A stretch of DNA of 64,000 nucleotides, taken from contig NZ_CP100416.1 in assembly GCF_026017845.1 (NCBI RefSeq), positions 4,497,615 through 4,561,614 on the forward strand, given 5' to 3'. The notes under the pieces were generated by a model. That model saw only the letters and a program-made list of their open reading frames with translations. It did no database searches and was not told where the DNA came from. How positions within the stretch are numbered: the first letter of the stretch is position 1; each line of letters opens with the position of its first letter. Made by a program: the position numbers and the translations under genes. Below, in pieces: positions 14,127 through 22,422 of this stretch. Source of the DNA: Amycolatopsis mediterranei. GTDB taxonomy: Bacteria; Actinomycetota; Actinomycetes; Mycobacteriales; Pseudonocardiaceae.

Positions 14127-14900
14127 ATGACCCAACTCGTGGACCGCACGATCACCGCTCTCCGTTCCGAGCACGACACGCTCGCCGACCTCGTCCGCGG
14201 CTTCACCGACGACCAGCTGACCACGCCCAGCGGCGCCTCGGAGTGGACCGTCGCCCAGGCGCTTTCCCACCTGGGCAGCGGTGCCGAGATCGGCCGCGGA
14301 CCCATCGCGCGGGCCGCCGGCGAGACGGTGGCCGCCGAAGACAACCAGACGATCTGGGCCCGCTGGGACGGGTCCTCGCCGCGGGCGCAGGCCGAGGGCT
14401 TCCTGGAGCACAACGGCCGCTGGCTCGAAACGGTCGAGGCGTTCACGCCCGAGCAGCGTTCGTCGCTCATGGTCGACCTCGGCTTCCTGCCGGAGCCGGT
14501 CCCGCTGCTGACCGCGCTGGGCATGCGGCTCAACGAGGTGGCCAACCACTCGTGGGACGTGCGCGTCGCCTTCGACAAGAACGCCGGGGTGGCGGCCGGC
14601 TCGGCCGAGGTGCTGGTCGATCTGCTGGCCGGATCCCTCGGGTTCCTGCTGGGCTTCATCGCGAAGCCGGCCGAGCTCGCGAACCCGGTGTCCGTCGCGG
14701 TGCCCGGCGCCGGTCTGGTGATCGACGACGCGGTCACCGTGGTGGACCACCTCGAGTCGCCGTCGGCGACCTTCACCGGGCCGGCGGAAGCGTTCATCCG
14801 GCTGGTCAGCGGCCGGCTCAAGGCGCCGTACGACAAGGACGTCACCGTCGAAGGCGGCGTCACGCTCGACGAGCTGCGCCGGGTGTTCCCCGGCTTCTGA
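14127..14900 (+). CDS. Maleylpyruvate isomerase-family (mycothiol-dependent) protein
   Basis: A 257-residue protein of the DinB-like maleylpyruvate isomerase N-terminal family. LRSEHDTLADLVRGFTDDQLTTPS and WTVAQALSHLGSGAEI form the characteristic helical bundle with the first metal-ligand His, and LNEVANHSWDVRVAF supplies the second conserved His motif. The C-terminal 90 residues form the sterol-carrier-like tail common to the family. These enzymes use mycothiol, the actinobacterial thiol, for transfer or isomerisation; the substrate here is unknown. It is transcribed away from the HNH-like gene with a 65-bp spacer. Confidence 0.8.
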   Translation: MTQLVDRTITALRSEHDTLADLVRGFTDDQLTTPSGASEWTVAQALSHLGSGAEIGRGPIARAAGETVAAEDNQTIWARWDGSSPRAQAEGFLEHNGRWLETVEAFTPEQRSSLMVDLGFLPEPVPLLTALGMRLNEVANHSWDVRVAFDKNAGVAAGSAEVLVDLLAGSLGFLLGFIAKPAELANPVSVAVPGAGLVIDDAVTVVDHLESPSATFTGPAEAFIRLVSGRLKAPYDKDVTVEGGVTLDELRRVFPGF

Positions 14901-14902
14901 GT

Positions 14903-15118
14903 TCACCGGTAGCTCTCGAGGAGGCCGGCCAGTGCGGCGGGGCGGCTGAGCGCGACGCAGTGACCGGCGGTGATCTCGTCCGGGACGATGCCGAGCCGCT
15001 CGGCCGCCGGCCGGCGATCGAAGCCCGGCGGGGAAGGGCTTGCTCAACGCTTCGTCCGCGAGGGCTCGCGGGACGTCGGGGTAGCAGCTGACGTGCGGGT
15101 CGGCGTGGCCGGTGCGGC
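14903..15118 (-). pseudogene. Alpha/beta hydrolase remnant (C-terminus only, frameshifted)
   Basis: The minus strand encodes the last 70 or so residues of an alpha/beta hydrolase in two frames. CYPDVPRALADEALSKPFPAG reads in one frame and RRPAAERLGIVPDEITAGH, with the catalytic His, in the next, followed by a normal end LESYR and stop. One extra C near 15025 accounts for the shift. The N-terminal 150 residues with the nucleophile elbow are missing. It is a decayed gene, not a functional one. Confidence 0.6.
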
Positions 15119-15406
15119 CCCGTCGCGGACCGCCTGAGCCCGCGCCGCCTCGCCGCACCCGGTGTTCCGGCCCCAGTTCTCGGGCGGTTCGCCGGGCGCG
15201 GGAGGTCGCCCGTGACTTCGCCGAGCGGATGTGGCGGTCAGAGGTGGATCAGCGCGATGGCGGGGTCTTGCGCCGTGAAGTGGCTTCGGCGGCGGGGACG
15301 GCGACGGCCGAGCCGACGGCGCGGGCGCCGAGCGCTCCGAGGCAGCGACGCACGAACACGCGGAACTCCGTTGCCGGGCCCGGACCACCGCGAGGGTGGC
15401 GGTGGA
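15119..15406. other. Non-coding or decayed stretch, nothing recognised
   Basis: No frame on either strand resembles a real protein. A short minus-strand segment near 15250 ends HFTAQDPAIALIHL before a stop and might be a further gene remnant, but it has no traceable start. No hairpin or operator was found. Confidence 0.4.
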
Positions 15407-16075
15407 TCAGCCGTTGCGGGCCATGGCGCCGGTGATCAGCAGGGCCAGCCCGTGCTCCAAGGCCGGCGCCAGGTCCAGCCGGAGCGCGGTCAGCGCCGGG
15501 TCCGCCTCGTACGCCGCGCGGGCGCTGGCCGACGGGCGGCAGTGGGTCCACAGCCCGCCGGCCAGGATCATGGCCAGCAGGCACACCTGTGCCGCTTCGC
15601 CGCCGGCTTCGGGTACGGCCCGGCGGAGCAGCTCGGCCATCGCTTCCAGGCCGCCGAGGGCGGACCGTTTGAACCGCACCACGACGTCGGTGGACACGTT
15701 GTGCTCCAGGACACCCGCCTGTGCGCCGATGAGGTCGCACAGCACCGTGCGGCGGGCCAGTGAGCGGGAGACCACCGCCGCGAACGCCTCGGCCCGCTCC
15801 CGCGCCGGACGGTCCGGGGCGACGCCCGCGGTCACCTCGTCGGCCACCTCGGCCAGCCAGTCCCGCAGGGCGCGGTCGAGCAGTTCGAGGAGCACGGCTT
15901 CGCGGGATTCGAAGTAGCGCAGGACGTTCGACTTGGCCAGGCCGACCCGGCGGCTGAGCTCGTTGAGGCTCACCTCGGACACCGGCATCTCGTCGAGCAT
16001 CTTCAGCGCCGTGTCGAGGATCGTGCGGCGCCGCTCCTCCCGCTGCTCCGCGCTGCGCGCCCGCTGGAACGTCAT
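15407..16075 (-). CDS. TetR-family repressor
   Basis: A 222-residue regulator. The N-terminal helix-turn-helix reads TILDTALKMLDEMPVSEVSLNELSRR then VGLAKSNVLRYFESREAVLLELL, a clear TetR pattern. The C-terminal domain (about 75-210) is the TetR_C ligand-binding fold. The ATG at 16075 gives the usual short N-terminal arm; the open frame extends to 16129 through the promoter region. It is divergent from an SDR gene, and two GACCGACGGTY operators in between overlap that gene's promoter, so it probably represses the SDR and itself. Confidence 0.88.
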   Translation of the reverse strand: MTFQRARSAEQREERRRTILDTALKMLDEMPVSEVSLNELSRRVGLAKSNVLRYFESREAVLLELLDRALRDWLAEVADEVTAGVAPDRPARERAEAFAAVVSRSLARRTVLCDLIGAQAGVLEHNVSTDVVVRFKRSALGGLEAMAELLRRAVPEAGGEAAQVCLLAMILAGGLWTHCRPSASARAAYEADPALTALRLDLAPALEHGLALLITGAMARNG

Positions 16076-16122
16076 GAGACCAGCGTAACGCCCGGACGGG
16101 GGGATTGAAGACCGGCAGTCTC

Positions 16123-16175
16123 TTGACAACAGACCGACGGTTCCTTAGCGTCGGAGTCATAACAGACCGACGGTC
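16123..16175 (+). promoter_or_regulatory. Promoter with two TetR-type operators
   Basis: TTGACA (16123-16128), a 17-bp spacer and TAGCGT (16146-16151) form a strong promoter for the SDR gene. GACCGACGGTT (16132-16142) lies inside the spacer and GACCGACGGTC (16165-16175) just downstream. Each is a palindrome around one central base, and they are 33 bp apart, three helical turns. Bound repressor would block RNA polymerase directly. Confidence 0.75.
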
Positions 16176-16204
16176 CGAAAGGGCCTCGACCCGGGAGGAC
16201 TGCC

Positions 16205-17113
16205 ATGAGCGACAACTGGACCGAACGCGAGGTCCCCAGCCAGCGCGGCCGCGTGGCCGTGATCACCGGCGCCAACACCGGCCTCGGCTTCGACACGGCG
16301 AAGGTGCTGGCCGGGCGCGGCGCGACGGTGGTGCTCGCCGTCCGCGACGTCGAGAAGGGCAAGCAGGCGGCCGCGCGGCTCGGCGCGGACGCCGACGTCA
16401 CCGTGCAGGAGCTGGACCTGTCGTCGCTGGAGTCGGTCCGGGCCGCCGCGGCCGACCTGCACACCACGCTGCCGAAGATCGACCTGCTGATCAACAACGC
16501 CGGTGTCATGTACCCGCCGCGGCAGACCACCCGGGACGGGTTCGAGCTGCAGTTCGGCACGAACCACCTCGGGCACTTCGCCCTGACCGGACTGCTGCTG
16601 GACCTGCTGCTGCCGGTCGAGGGCTCCCGCGTGGTGACGGTCGCCAGCCTCGCCCACCGCGTCCGCGCGTCGATCCACTTCGACGACCTGCAGTGGGAGA
16701 ACTCCTACGACCGCGTCGCGGCCTACGGGCAGGCCAAGCTGGCCAACCTGATGTTCGCCTACGAACTGCAGCGCCGCCTCGCCCCGCACGGCACGACGGC
16801 GTCGATCGCCGCGCACCCCGGCGTGGCGCGCACGGAGCTGATGCGCAATTCCCCGGCGATCGCCCGCGCGCTCTTCCCCCTGGTGGCCCCGCTGTTCACC
16901 CAGAGCTCGGAGCGCGGCGCTCTCCCGATCCTGCGTGCGGCCACCGACCCCGCCGCCCTCGGCGGCCAGTACTACGGCCCGGGCGCCCCGGGCGGGTACC
17001 GCGGGCGCCCGCAGGTGGTCGCCTCCACCCCGCAGTCCTACGACGCGTCGATCCAGCGGCGGCTGTGGGCGGTTTCGGAGGAGCTGACCGCGGTCAAGTT
17101 CCCCGTCGGCTGA
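16205..17113 (+). CDS. Short-chain dehydrogenase/reductase (retinol-dehydrogenase-like)
   Basis: A 302-residue NAD(P)-dependent oxidoreductase. TGANTGLG (residues 21-28) is the cofactor loop, NNAG lies in DLLINNAGVMYP, and the catalytic Ser and YGQAK Tyr-Lys pair follow in the normal order. AHPGVARTEL is a segment typical of the retinol dehydrogenase/WW-oxidoreductase-like branch. Substrate unknown; lipophilic aldehydes or quinones are common. GGGAGGA precedes the ATG. It is controlled by the adjacent TetR gene through two operators. Confidence 0.88.
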   Translation: MSDNWTEREVPSQRGRVAVITGANTGLGFDTAKVLAGRGATVVLAVRDVEKGKQAAARLGADADVTVQELDLSSLESVRAAAADLHTTLPKIDLLINNAGVMYPPRQTTRDGFELQFGTNHLGHFALTGLLLDLLLPVEGSRVVTVASLAHRVRASIHFDDLQWENSYDRVAAYGQAKLANLMFAYELQRRLAPHGTTASIAAHPGVARTELMRNSPAIARALFPLVAPLFTQSSERGALPILRAATDPAALGGQYYGPGAPGGYRGRPQVVASTPQSYDASIQRRLWAVSEELTAVKFPVG

Positions 17114-17116
17114 GCC

Positions 17117-17257
17117 GCGCGTGATTCCGGAGCCGACACGCGTGATCCGGGAGCCGACACGCGTGATCCGAGGGTCGACACGGCGGCCGACCCCGTGTCG
17201 ACCTGCCAATCACGCGTGTCGACCCTTCAAACACGCGTGTCGACCTTCCGATCACGG
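17117..17257. repeat. Cluster of short direct and inverted repeats between convergent genes
   Basis: Three copies of a roughly 21-bp unit (CGCGTGATCCGGGAGCCGAC and variants, from 17118, 17139 and 17161) are followed by three inverted copies (CGTGTCGACCTGCCAATCAC and variants, to about 17256). The cores ACACGCGTGAT and ATCACGCGTGT pair, so the stretch can fold into a long stem and serve as a two-way terminator for the SDR and enolase-superfamily genes. The copies differ in several bases and lack spacers, so this is not CRISPR. Confidence 0.7.
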
Positions 17258-17261
17258 GGCC

Positions 17262-18437
17262 TCAGGCCTCCACGGTCGCGCGGTCGCCGTTGCCGGACGC
17301 CGGGAACAGGTAATGACCGGCGCGATCAGGGCGGATGTGCGTACCGGCGGACGACGGGTCCGGGAGCCGGTGGCCGGCGGCCGCGATGGCGGCTTCGTCG
17401 AGGCCGACGCCCAGGCCCGGGCAGTCGCCGAGGATGAACGCGCCGTCGCCGATTTCGTGAGCCAGGGTCACCCCGACCGGGGGCCGCAGGTCCTGCAGTT
17501 CGGTGACGAGGTGGTTGGGCACCGCGGTCGCGGCGTGCGTCAGCCCGACCGGGGTCGTCCCGATCGGGCTCACCGGCAGGTCGTAGGCGTGGGCGAGGGC
17601 GGCGACCCGCAGGAAGTGGGTGATGCCCCAGCCCGCGGCCGTCTGGACGATGTCGACCGCGCCGGCCGCGATCAGCGGCCGGTGCTGTTCCAGCCCGGTG
17701 AGGTTCTCCCCGGTGGCGACCGAGGCGCGGACACCGCGGCCGACGGCCGCGTGACCGTCCACGTCCCAGCGCCGCACGGGTTCCTCGACCCAGGTCAGGT
17801 CGAGGGTCCGTTCGAGCTCGCCGACGTGCCGGACGGCCTGCTTGCGCGTCCAGTTCTCGTTGACGTCCAGCATCAGGCCCGGGCGGGCGCCGTCGCCTGC
17901 CTCGAGGAGGACGTCGCGGACGAGGGCGAGGCGGCGCCGGTCGCGGTCGATGTCCAGACCGCCCTTGAGCTTCGCCGCGCGCAGCCCGTGGCCGGCGTAG
18001 GTGCGGTACAGCTCGGCCAGCTCGTCGTCGTCCAGGGCGATGTCGAGACCCGAGGCGTAGGCGGGCACGCGGCGGTCCCGCCCGCCGAGCAGCCGCCAGA
18101 GCGGTTCGCCCGCCAGCTGCGCCTTGATGTCCCACAACGCCGTGTCGAAGGCGCCGATGGTGCCGAACACCGCGCCGGCGTGCCCGGCCTTGAACATCCG
18201 CCGCAGCATCCGGTCGTAGAGCGCGGTCACGCCACGCGGGTCTTCGCCCTCGAGCGCGGCGAAGACGGTCTCCGCCAGCACGTGCGAACCGAGCCCCACG
18301 CCGGTGACGCCTTCGTCGGTCTCGACGACGACGATCGGCATCCGGACGACACCGTCGGCGTGGACGCCGTTGGCGTCACCGATCGGGCGGCCCCACTCCT
18401 GGACGGTCGTGAGGGCCCGGAAACCAGTGATGCGCAT
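17262..18437 (-). CDS. Enolase-superfamily enzyme (mandelate racemase/muconate lactonizing group), probable sugar-acid dehydratase
   Basis: A 391-residue TIM-barrel enzyme. The N-terminal capping domain (1-120) precedes AAKLKGG, the Lys-x-Lys catalytic motif, then metal ligands in DVNENW, EEPVRRWD and GENLTG, and a distal SPIGTTPVG loop. The family abstracts a proton next to a carboxylate; dehydration of sugar acids such as rhamnonate, fuconate or galactonate is common. It is the last gene of a sugar ABC import operon, one base after the permease stop. The divergent operon encodes a rhamnose mutarotase, favouring a 6-deoxy-sugar or related acid, but the exact substrate is open. Confidence 0.85.
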   Translation of the reverse strand: MRITGFRALTTVQEWGRPIGDANGVHADGVVRMPIVVVETDEGVTGVGLGSHVLAETVFAALEGEDPRGVTALYDRMLRRMFKAGHAGAVFGTIGAFDTALWDIKAQLAGEPLWRLLGGRDRRVPAYASGLDIALDDDELAELYRTYAGHGLRAAKLKGGLDIDRDRRRLALVRDVLLEAGDGARPGLMLDVNENWTRKQAVRHVGELERTLDLTWVEEPVRRWDVDGHAAVGRGVRASVATGENLTGLEQHRPLIAAGAVDIVQTAAGWGITHFLRVAALAHAYDLPVSPIGTTPVGLTHAATAVPNHLVTELQDLRPPVGVTLAHEIGDGAFILGDCPGLGVGLDEAAIAAAGHRLPDPSSAGTHIRPDRAGHYLFPASGNGDRATVEA

Positions 18438-18438
18438 T

Positions 18439-19266
18439 TCATCCCTTCGTGGACCCGGCGGTGACCCCGTCGGCGATCTGGCGTTGCAGGAACAGGTAGA
18501 CGAGCAGCACCGGCACCGCGGCGATCAGCACCCCCGAGGCGAACGTGGGGATGTCGGCGGAGTACTGCCCGCGCAGCGCGGTCACCCCGACCATCAGGGT
18601 CCGGTGCTCCACCGACGGCATCAGCAGCAGCGAGATCAGGACGTCGTTCCAGCAGAACAGCGCGTTGAGCACCCCGACCGACAGCAGCGCCGGGGCGCCC
18701 AGCGGGAGCATGATCCGCCAGTAGACGCCGTAGACGGTCGACCCGTCGACACGGGCGGCGTCGACGATCTCCGACGGCACGGCCGAGTAGAAGCTGGTCA
18801 TCAGGAAGACCGTGAACGGCAGGAACTGCGCCACGTAGGCGAGGATCAGCCCCGGGTAGGTGTCGATGAGGCCGGTGTCGCCCATGATCCGCGCGAGCGG
18901 GACCATGATCACCTGGAACGGCACGAACAGCGCGGCGAGGATGCCCAGGTAGACCGCGGACGACCCGCGGAAGCGCAGGCGGCCGAGCGCGAAACCCGCC
19001 ATCGACCCGAGCAGCAGCAGCACCGCGACCGAGCACACCACGACGACGACCGAGTTGAGGAAGTACCGGGACATCCCCACGCTCGTCCACGCCCGGGCGA
19101 TGTTGTCCCAGCGGAGTGCGCCGGCGGGCGCGAACCGGTCGAGGGTGTATTCGCGGCGGTCCTTCATCGCGACGTTCGCGGTGAACACCAAGGGGTAGAT
19201 CGTCGCCAGCGCGAGAGCGGCCATGGGGATGGCGGCGAGCCACTTCGTGAGCCGGGAACCCCGCAT
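18439..19266 (-). CDS. Carbohydrate ABC transporter permease (second subunit, MalG type)
   Basis: A 275-residue inner-membrane protein with six hydrophobic segments. The conserved EAA loop reads VDAARVDGSTVYGVYWRIMLPLGAPAL, which docks on the ATPase. The ATG shares one base with the stop of the first permease (TGATG), with AAGGAGG just upstream. Together with that permease and the lipoprotein it forms a CUT1 sugar importer; no ATPase is encoded here, as usual for actinobacteria that share one MsiK-type ATPase. Confidence 0.9.
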   Translation of the reverse strand: MRGSRLTKWLAAIPMAALALATIYPLVFTANVAMKDRREYTLDRFAPAGALRWDNIARAWTSVGMSRYFLNSVVVVVCSVAVLLLLGSMAGFALGRLRFRGSSAVYLGILAALFVPFQVIMVPLARIMGDTGLIDTYPGLILAYVAQFLPFTVFLMTSFYSAVPSEIVDAARVDGSTVYGVYWRIMLPLGAPALLSVGVLNALFCWNDVLISLLLMPSVEHRTLMVGVTALRGQYSADIPTFASGVLIAAVPVLLVYLFLQRQIADGVTAGSTKG

Positions 19267-20213
19267 CAGTCCTCCTTTCCGGAGCGCCGCAGGATGCCGA
19301 TCTGGGCCAGCCCGACCACGAGCATGATCAGGAACAGCACGGTGGACCCCGCGGAGGCCAGCGCCGGCTGGTTCAGGTGCCCCTGCTGGAACCAGACGTA
19401 GTACTCGGGCAGGTAGGTCGACCCGGCCGGGCCGCCGTTGGTCATCACGTACAGCAGGCCGAACATCGAGGTCAGCATCCCGATCATGGTGGTGACGAAG
19501 ACGAACTGGATGGTGCGGGACAGGCCGGGGACGATCACGTGCCGGATGGTCTGCAGCAGCGACGCACCGTCCACTTTGGCCGCGTCCAGCAGCGAGGAGT
19601 CCAAAGTGGAGAAACCGGCGAGGAAGACGACCAGCGCCATGCCGAACGTCGCCCAGACGTGCACCCCGACGACGGCGAAGATCGCCACGCTCGGATTCCC
19701 GAGCCAGTCCACCGGCCCGAGGCCCGCCAGGCCCAGCACGGCGTTGACCGGCCCGTCGAAGGCCAGCAGCAGGTTGAAGATCGCCCCGACGATCACCGGG
19801 GACAGCACGGCCGGGAAGAAGTAGACGCCGCGGTAGACCCGGTGGCCCGGCACCTTCAGGTGGATGAAGGTGGCGAGCAGGCCGGGGATGGCGACGGCGA
19901 CCGGGAGCAGCAGCACGAGCAGCCCGACGTTGCGCACCGCGGTGCGGAACAGCGGATCGCCGAACAGCGTCGCGTAGTTGTCGAAGCCGACGGCCGTGCC
20001 GTTGCGGGCGCCGTCCCCGGTGAAGGAGAAGTTGACGCCGAGCAGCAGCGGCCACAGCCGCAGCAGGAGGACGATCAGCACGGCCGGGGCGACGAGGACG
20101 AGCGGCGCGAAGCGCTCGAGCCGCGTTCCGCGGGGGGCGCGCCGGGCCGGCGCGGGTCCCCCGGTGGGCCGGGCCGGAGCCCGGTCCACCGGAGCGGGAG
20201 AGTACCCGGTCAC
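19266..20213 (-). CDS. Carbohydrate ABC transporter permease (first subunit, MalF type)
   Basis: A 315-residue membrane protein with a Pro/Arg-rich cytoplasmic N-terminus (1-35) and six helices. The EAA loop LLDAAKVDGASLLQTIRHVIVPGL is clear. The GTG start lies 4 nt after the stop of the solute-binding protein gene. It pairs with the downstream MalG-type permease to import a sugar captured by the lipoprotein. Confidence 0.9.
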   Translation of the reverse strand: MTGYSPAPVDRAPARPTGGPAPARRAPRGTRLERFAPLVLVAPAVLIVLLLRLWPLLLGVNFSFTGDGARNGTAVGFDNYATLFGDPLFRTAVRNVGLLVLLLPVAVAIPGLLATFIHLKVPGHRVYRGVYFFPAVLSPVIVGAIFNLLLAFDGPVNAVLGLAGLGPVDWLGNPSVAIFAVVGVHVWATFGMALVVFLAGFSTLDSSLLDAAKVDGASLLQTIRHVIVPGLSRTIQFVFVTTMIGMLTSMFGLLYVMTNGGPAGSTYLPEYYVWFQQGHLNQPALASAGSTVLFLIMLVVGLAQIGILRRSGKED

Positions 20214-20217
20214 GTCG

Positions 20218-21486
20218 TCAGCCCTTGTCCGACGCGGCCAGCTGCTGCAGCACCTCGTCGACGCCGATCGACCCGCTCAGCAGCTGCTGCGAGAGCCGGC
20301 CCATCAGGTCCAGCGTCTTCGAGGAGAGGGCGACGTGCAGGGCGGGCTTGCCGGTCTTGACCTCCGAGACGATCGTCGCCACGGCCGGGCCGCCCGCCGA
20401 GACGTCGATCGACGTGTCCGCGGCGATCGCGCCGCTGTCGGCGTAGAAGGACTTCAACGCGTCGGTCGAGCTCAGCGACCGGACCAGGTCCGCGGCCAGC
20501 TTGGGATCCTTCGTGCTCTTCGCGACCGCGTAGCCGATGCCGCCGTCGTAGGGGAGGGCCGGGGTGGCGGCCGGGTTGACCACCGGCGTGGTCATCACGC
20601 CGACCTTGTCCGCGCCCAGGAACTCGGCGAAGTCCTTCCAGTGCCCGACGTCGGACATCAGACCGATGACGTTCGCGGCCTTGCCGGACTGGAAGAGCGC
20701 GAACGCGTCGTTGAACATCGCGGTGGAGTTCGGGCCGTCGGAGTTCAGCCCGGCGTCGTTGACCTGCTTCCAGAGCTCGAAGACCCGCTTGACGTCCGGC
20801 GAGGTCCAGTTGCGCTTGCCCGCGATCCAGTCGGTGGACTCCTGCGGCGTCAGGGTCGCCGAACCCACCGCCGAGAGGAAGAACTGGATCCCGGCGCCTT
20901 CCTTGTTGCCCAGCGCCAGGCACTTCGCGCCGGTCTTCGCGGCGATGGTGCCGCAGTCGCGGACGAAGTCGTCCCAGGTCCGGGGCGGCGCATCCGGGTT
21001 CAGCCCGGCCTTTTCGTAGAGCGACTTGTCGTAGTAGAAGGGGTGTCCCTGCAGGGTGACCGGTTCGGCGTAGACCTTCCCGTCCTTGGTGAAGGCGTCC
21101 CAGCCGCTGAGGCGCGAGCGGTCGTCGGCGACGTAGGAGTCCAGCGGCGCGAGGTCGCCGACCCGGTCGCGGATCTGGCCGCCGCCGTTGAAGAGCATGA
21201 CGTCCGGGCCTCTCTTGGCCTGGATCGCCGCGCCCAGCAGGGTGTAGTACTGGTCGTAGGGCTGGGCCACGAACTCGACGGTGACACCGGGGTGCTGCTT
21301 GGCGAACTCGGCCTTGGCCTTCGCCACGTAACTCGCGGCCTTGGCGTCGCCGGACTTCCAGTCCCAGACCACGAGCTTGCCGCTCGCGTCGCCGGTGGGG
21401 GCGGCCGGGCCGGCGGCGCTTCCACAGCCCGCGGTCAACGCCAACGCCGCGACGAGGGCGGCCGAGAATAGTGTGCGCTGCTTCAT
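20218..21486 (-). CDS. Sugar-binding lipoprotein of ABC importer
   Basis: A 422-residue extracellular solute-binding protein of family 1. The signal peptide ends in the lipobox LTAGC at residues 17-21, so the mature protein is a lipid-anchored surface receptor. The body KLVVWDWKSGDAKA and later GHPFYYDKSLYEKAGLNPDAPPRT-type segments are standard for CUT1 binding proteins. First gene of the import operon; a palindromic site lies 75-95 bp upstream, close to the divergent GntR gene that probably controls it. Confidence 0.92.
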   Translation of the reverse strand: MKQRTLFSAALVAALALTAGCGSAAGPAAPTGDASGKLVVWDWKSGDAKAASYVAKAKAEFAKQHPGVTVEFVAQPYDQYYTLLGAAIQAKRGPDVMLFNGGGQIRDRVGDLAPLDSYVADDRSRLSGWDAFTKDGKVYAEPVTLQGHPFYYDKSLYEKAGLNPDAPPRTWDDFVRDCGTIAAKTGAKCLALGNKEGAGIQFFLSAVGSATLTPQESTDWIAGKRNWTSPDVKRVFELWKQVNDAGLNSDGPNSTAMFNDAFALFQSGKAANVIGLMSDVGHWKDFAEFLGADKVGVMTTPVVNPAATPALPYDGGIGYAVAKSTKDPKLAADLVRSLSSTDALKSFYADSGAIAADTSIDVSAGGPAVATIVSEVKTGKPALHVALSSKTLDLMGRLSQQLLSGSIGVDEVLQQLAASDKG

Positions 21487-21554
21487 CGCTGCTCACTTCT
21501 CCAGACGGTGGCCGGACGGGGAGTGGCCCGGCGCAGTGCGCAAAAACGTAACTC

Positions 21555-21575
21555 GTATGACGTATGACGTCAACG
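21555..21575. promoter_or_regulatory. GntR-type operator in the divergent sugar-locus promoter
   Basis: GTATGAC (21555-21561) is followed directly by GTATGACGTCAACG (21562-21575), an imperfect palindrome around the perfect core TGACGTCA (21565-21572). This resembles sites bound by FadR-type GntR repressors. It lies between the import operon and the GntR gene and can serve both. Confidence 0.55.
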
Positions 21576-21637
21576 CCTGCGCTGTGTAAGCTTCACGTGC
21601 GTTCGGCGGAGGTCGGCGCAGTGCGACCGGAGGAACG

Positions 21638-22396
21638 ATGACGGCATCAGACCGGCAACCCGCTGCCCCCGACTGGGTGCGCCGTCCCGCGAACCTGGCG
21701 AGCGCGGTCACCGCCGAACTCGTGGGACGCGTGGTGCGCGGGGTCCACCCGTCCGGGTCGTCGCTGCCGGCCGAACCGGTGCTGTGCGAGAGCTTCTCGG
21801 TGAGCCGGACCGTGGTCCGCGAGGCGGTGAAGCTGCTGCAGGCGAAAGGCCTGGTCCAGGTCCGCCAGGGCGCGGGCACGGTGGTGAACCCGGCGTCGAT
21901 GTGGAACATGCTCGACGAGCTCGTCCTGGCCGCGGTGATCGCCGAGGACGAGACCTCGGCCGTCCTGGACGACCTGGTGGTGACGCGCCGGCTGCTCGAA
22001 GCGGATATGGCGCTGGTCGCCGCCCGGACCGCCGGCCCGGAGGTCGTCGCCCGGCTGGGGGAGCTGGTGGACCTGATGGACGAACTCGTCGACGATCCCG
22101 TCGCCTACCGCGAACAGGACCTCGCGTTCCACGACACGATCATGCAGGTCTCGGGCAACCGTCTCGCCCGGGGCGTGGTGCGCGCGCTGGAGAGCCAGGT
22201 CGTCAACACCGCCCGCTACGTGGGCCCGAGCGAGCGCGCCCTGTGCGTCGCCTCGAACCAGGGGCACCGCCGCGTCTACGAACGGATCGCCGCCGGCGAC
22301 GGGGACGGCGCCGCGAAGGCGATGTTCGACCACATCACCGAAGCGTGGCTCGCCCGCCGTCCCGAATCCGGCGATCCCGGCCGCTTGGAGCGGTGA
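21638..22396 (+). CDS. GntR-family (FadR subfamily) regulator of the sugar locus
   Basis: A 252-residue repressor. The winged helix (about 20-95) includes SSLPAEPVLCESFSVSRTVV and EAVKLLQAKGLVQVRQGAGT. The C-terminal FCD domain (100-235) has the metal-site residues DLAFHDTIM and GHRRVYERI. GGAGGAACG precedes the ATG. It is divergent from the import operon, with a palindromic site between, and is followed 26 bp later by the mutarotase, so it likely senses the imported sugar or a breakdown product. Confidence 0.9.
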   Translation: MTASDRQPAAPDWVRRPANLASAVTAELVGRVVRGVHPSGSSLPAEPVLCESFSVSRTVVREAVKLLQAKGLVQVRQGAGTVVNPASMWNMLDELVLAAVIAEDETSAVLDDLVVTRRLLEADMALVAARTAGPEVVARLGELVDLMDELVDDPVAYREQDLAFHDTIMQVSGNRLARGVVRALESQVVNTARYVGPSERALCVASNQGHRRVYERIAAGDGDGAAKAMFDHITEAWLARRPESGDPGRLER

Positions 22397-22422
22397 TCGC
22401 CATCCCGTCCGAAAGGAGTTCC

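Noticed and set aside
14058..15158. 366-codon minus-strand frame opposite the mycothiol-type gene
   Set aside because: Its only meaningful part is the short hydrolase remnant near 15100; the remainder is antisense to a well-supported gene.
17117..17257. Possible CRISPR array
   Set aside because: Units are 21 bp, variable, contiguous without unique spacers, and switch orientation midway; no cas genes.
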